A program made the position numbers and the translations under genes. Below are positions 62,172-64,000 of a stretch of DNA of 64,000 nt, piece by piece; position 1 is the first letter of the stretch; each line of letters opens with the position of its first letter. The notes below the pieces were generated by a model. The model was not told where the DNA came from and made no database searches. It saw only the letters and a list, made by a program, of their open reading frames with translations. Origin of the DNA: Parapedobacter lycopersici (GTDB lineage: Bacteria > Bacteroidota > Bacteroidia > Sphingobacteriales > Sphingobacteriaceae); the NCBI RefSeq assembly GCF_024643285.1, contig NZ_JAMSLW010000007.1, positions 104,127 to 168,126 of the forward strand. Direction: 5' to 3'.

Positions 62172-62564
62172 TTATTTACCGGCCGTATAATTGCTAAAAT
62201 GCTGTGTCGTGGAGGGATCGTTACGGCTGTTTACCAACGCCGATGGCGTAGCGTGTGATCTCCATCTAGGCGGTGCATACTGCATTGCCCAACCACAAAT
62301 CTTGATCGGAGTGTTCTCCGAGGGAAAGATCGGGTTGGCCCTAGCAATGTTCACTTTATCACCGACGAAAAAAAACTGGCTCTGTCGTGCCTCGAAAGTC
62401 GCTCCTTCAAGCTCCTGCTCGTATACCGGCAGCTTCACTATATCGTCATAGCTCCTTAACGCAATATAATCACCGCTGAGGTCCAGGTATTTTTGAGTCT
62501 TCCTCGACATGGTGAAGCCACCAACATAACCAGCCCCGACGCTACATATATTTGTCATCCTCAT
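62172..62564 (-). pseudogene. Remnant of a UDP-glucose 6-dehydrogenase N-terminus
   Basis: A frame of 130 codons whose first part (TNICSVGAGYVGGFTM, then KLPVYEQELEG and ARQSQFFFVGD, ENTPIK) follows UDP-glucose dehydrogenase step by step, but a stretch between the first two segments is replaced, conserved residues are altered, and after about codon 90 the sequence slips to another frame and loses resemblance. The C-terminal two thirds of the enzyme is missing. It is therefore a decayed or recombined copy. An apparently different 6-dehydrogenase end lies at the right edge of the window (63937-64000), so this may be a duplicate. Confidence 0.72.
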
Positions 62565-62603
62565 TTATTGGCTTGAATATGAATATCATAAGCGGCGAAT
62601 AAA

Positions 62604-63920
62604 TTACAGCCGGCCGTCAACAAGATCACGATTGAGGCAAGCTTTGGTATCGAAAATTACCCCATTACTTCGCTTAATTTTCTTAAAATCGAAAGTTAAA
62701 AACTCTCGATGTGCTACTGCAACAACCAGGGCGTCATAGCTAGCGGTTTCATCCAATTGAGTCAAGATTCCGATACCATATTCATGTAATACTTCATCAG
62801 CGTCCGCCCACGGATCATAGATATCAACGTCTAATCCAAAGGAAATTAACTCATGATAAATATCCACCACACGAGTATTACGTACATCCGGGCAATTCTC
62901 TTTAAAGGTAATTCCCATAATCAACGCTTTAGATCCTTTGATTTTATGATCTTTCTGAATCATAAGTTTAACTATCTTATCGGCAACAAATGATCCCATA
63001 TTATCATTAACACGACGACCGGATAGGATAACCTGTGGATGATATCCTAGGGACTGGGCTTTATGTGCTAAATAATAGGGGTCTACTCCAATACAATGCC
63101 CCCCTACTAAACCCGGTTTATATTTGAGAAAATTCCATTTTGTTCCAGCAGCTTCGATCACGTCATTGGTATCAATACCAATTCGATCAAAGATTAGTGC
63201 TAACTCATTCACGAAAGAAATATTCAAATCTCGTTGTGCGTTTTCGATCGCCTTGGAAGCCTCTGCTACCTTGATATTGGGAGCCTTGTGTGTTCCTGAC
63301 TCAATAATGGATCGATAAAGCTCGTCAACGCGGTTGGCCGTTTCGGGCGTTGAACCGGAGGTTACTTTTTTGATTTTCGTTAAGGTATTGACCTTATCTC
63401 CGGGATTAATCCGCTCGGGAGAATACCCAGCAAAGAAATCGTGATTGAATTTTAAACCGGACACACCTTCTAAAATCGGCACACAGTCTTCCTCTGTACA
63501 ACCAGGATAGACGGTTGATTCATAGATAACAATATCTCCCTTTTTTAGTATGGATCCCAACATCCTGGATGCATTAATAAGCGGCCGCAAATCAGGTGCC
63601 TTGAATTGGTCAATAGGTGTAGGCACGGTTACAATAAAAATATTGTACGCTTTTAAAGCGTCAACATTTGAGGAAAAAGAGAGACCAACATTGTTACCTT
63701 CCTGCTTAAAGGTGATAACAGTTCTCAAAGAGACCAAATCAGCTTCTTTTGTACGGTCTTTCCCTTCACTGAGTTCGGTAACCCGGTCTGTATTGATATC
63801 AAATCCCAATACATCATATTTCTTACCGAATTCAATAGCTAACGGTAAGCCAACGTATCCTAATCCAATAATAGCAATTTTCGCATTTTCCACAATTTTC
63901 GGTTCAGCATTACTGTTCAT
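62604..63920 (-). CDS. UDP-N-acetylhexosamine 6-dehydrogenase (WbpO/VipA/TviB-like)
   Basis: A 438-residue nucleotide-sugar dehydrogenase. IAIIGLGYVGLPLAIEFG at about residues 15-32 binds NAD; VPTPID, STVYPGCTE and SPERINPGD follow, and GVDPYYLAHKAQSLGY holds the characteristic VDPYYL. It oxidises C6 of UDP-GlcNAc, UDP-GalNAc or UDP-ManNAc to the uronic acid. The strong match to the WbpO/VipA branch gives a UDP-GalNAcA or UDP-ManNAcA product for the polymer. The first gene fully inside the window at its right end. Confidence 0.92.
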   Translation of the reverse strand: MNSNAEPKIVENAKIAIIGLGYVGLPLAIEFGKKYDVLGFDINTDRVTELSEGKDRTKEADLVSLRTVITFKQEGNNVGLSFSSNVDALKAYNIFIVTVPTPIDQFKAPDLRPLINASRMLGSILKKGDIVIYESTVYPGCTEEDCVPILEGVSGLKFNHDFFAGYSPERINPGDKVNTLTKIKKVTSGSTPETANRVDELYRSIIESGTHKAPNIKVAEASKAIENAQRDLNISFVNELALIFDRIGIDTNDVIEAAGTKWNFLKYKPGLVGGHCIGVDPYYLAHKAQSLGYHPQVILSGRRVNDNMGSFVADKIVKLMIQKDHKIKGSKALIMGITFKENCPDVRNTRVVDIYHELISFGLDVDIYDPWADADEVLHEYGIGILTQLDETASYDALVVAVAHREFLTFDFKKIKRSNGVIFDTKACLNRDLVDGRL

Positions 63921-63936
63921 ATATCGTTTTATATAA

Positions 63937-64000
63937 TTATTCTCCTACCGCATAATACTGGAATCCGATTTGGTCAAGTTTATTTGCTGCGAGGATTTTC
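63937..64000 (-). CDS. C-terminus of a UDP-glucose 6-dehydrogenase-like protein, cut by window
   Basis: The last 20 codons of a minus-strand gene, ending ANKLDQIGFQYYAVGE before the stop at 63937-63939. Ends of the type LDxIGFxVYxIG are typical of UDP-glucose 6-dehydrogenases of animals and Bacteroidota. It is 16 bases upstream of the UDP-HexNAc dehydrogenase gene and in the same operon. With so few residues the assignment is tentative. Confidence 0.6.
   Translation of the reverse strand, partial: KILAANKLDQIGFQYYAVGE

Noticed and set aside
1..64000. tRNA, rRNA or CRISPR arrays
   Set aside because: No rRNA segment, no cloverleaf with a TTCRA loop in the intergenic spaces, and no regularly spaced direct repeats were seen on reading both strands.

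Overview
The window looks like a chromosomal segment of a Bacteroidota bacterium, most probably a member of the Sphingobacteriaceae (Parapedobacter/Pedobacter-like). The basis is recognition of gene families without any database search: Bacteroidota-type promoters with a -7 box of the form TAnnTTTG, DUF4254 and DUF5672 proteins, a lipoprotein with an acidic surface-export motif after its lipobox cysteine, and the style of the lipA, uvrB and GH18 genes. No rRNA, tRNA, CRISPR array or intact insertion sequence was seen.

Region 1 (1-18 kb) is mostly housekeeping: a truncated thioredoxin-domain DUF255 protein, SixA phosphatase, a TPP-riboswitch-controlled four-gene operon (methyltransferase, AIR-synthase-like, divergent ThiE-like, Trm112-like), an RhlE-type helicase, a cold-shock-domain protein, alcohol dehydrogenase, lipoyl synthase, an MFS transporter, a miaE remnant reduced by an internal deletion, a GH18 chitinase, uracil phosphoribosyltransferase and UvrB.

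Region 2 (18-32.3 kb) is a dense glycosyltransferase locus: DUF4254, GT9 heptosyltransferase-like, several GT4 and GT2 enzymes, a DUF5672 protein, a methyltransferase and an alpha-1,2-fucosyltransferase. No flippase, polymerase or ABC exporter is present, which fits lipopolysaccharide core or protein glycan assembly more than a Wzy-dependent polymer.

Region 3 (32.3-39.3 kb) holds a cold-shock protein and a membrane fatty-acid desaturase separated by an intrinsic terminator, an acyl-CoA dehydrogenase, a TauE/SafE exporter downstream of an Rrf2 regulator with a recognisable palindromic operator in the exporter promoter, a Na+/H+ antiporter and a small surface lipoprotein.

Region 4 (39.3-64 kb, running off the right edge) is a visibly more AT-rich, almost entirely minus-strand surface-polysaccharide locus. 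It encodes nucleotide-sugar dehydrogenases, a nearly complete legionaminic-acid-type nonulosonate pathway (dehydratase, aminotransferase, 2-epimerase, synthase, CMP-transferase, and a CBS-nucleotidyltransferase of PtmE type suggesting a GDP-sugar route), an ATP-grasp/phosphoesterase/SDR/acyltransferase group that may decorate the sugar, a Wzx flippase, a Wzy-like polymerase, glycosyltransferases, a polysaccharide-lyase-like protein, and at the end the initiating polyprenyl-phosphate sugar-1-phosphate transferase with its epimerase. Gene remnants and two empty AT-rich gaps suggest that this locus has been reshuffled by recombination.

The most notable system is the TPP-riboswitch operon at 2.36-5.25 kb, whose genes are not the usual thiamine genes and whose ThiE-like protein lacks several expected catalytic residues.
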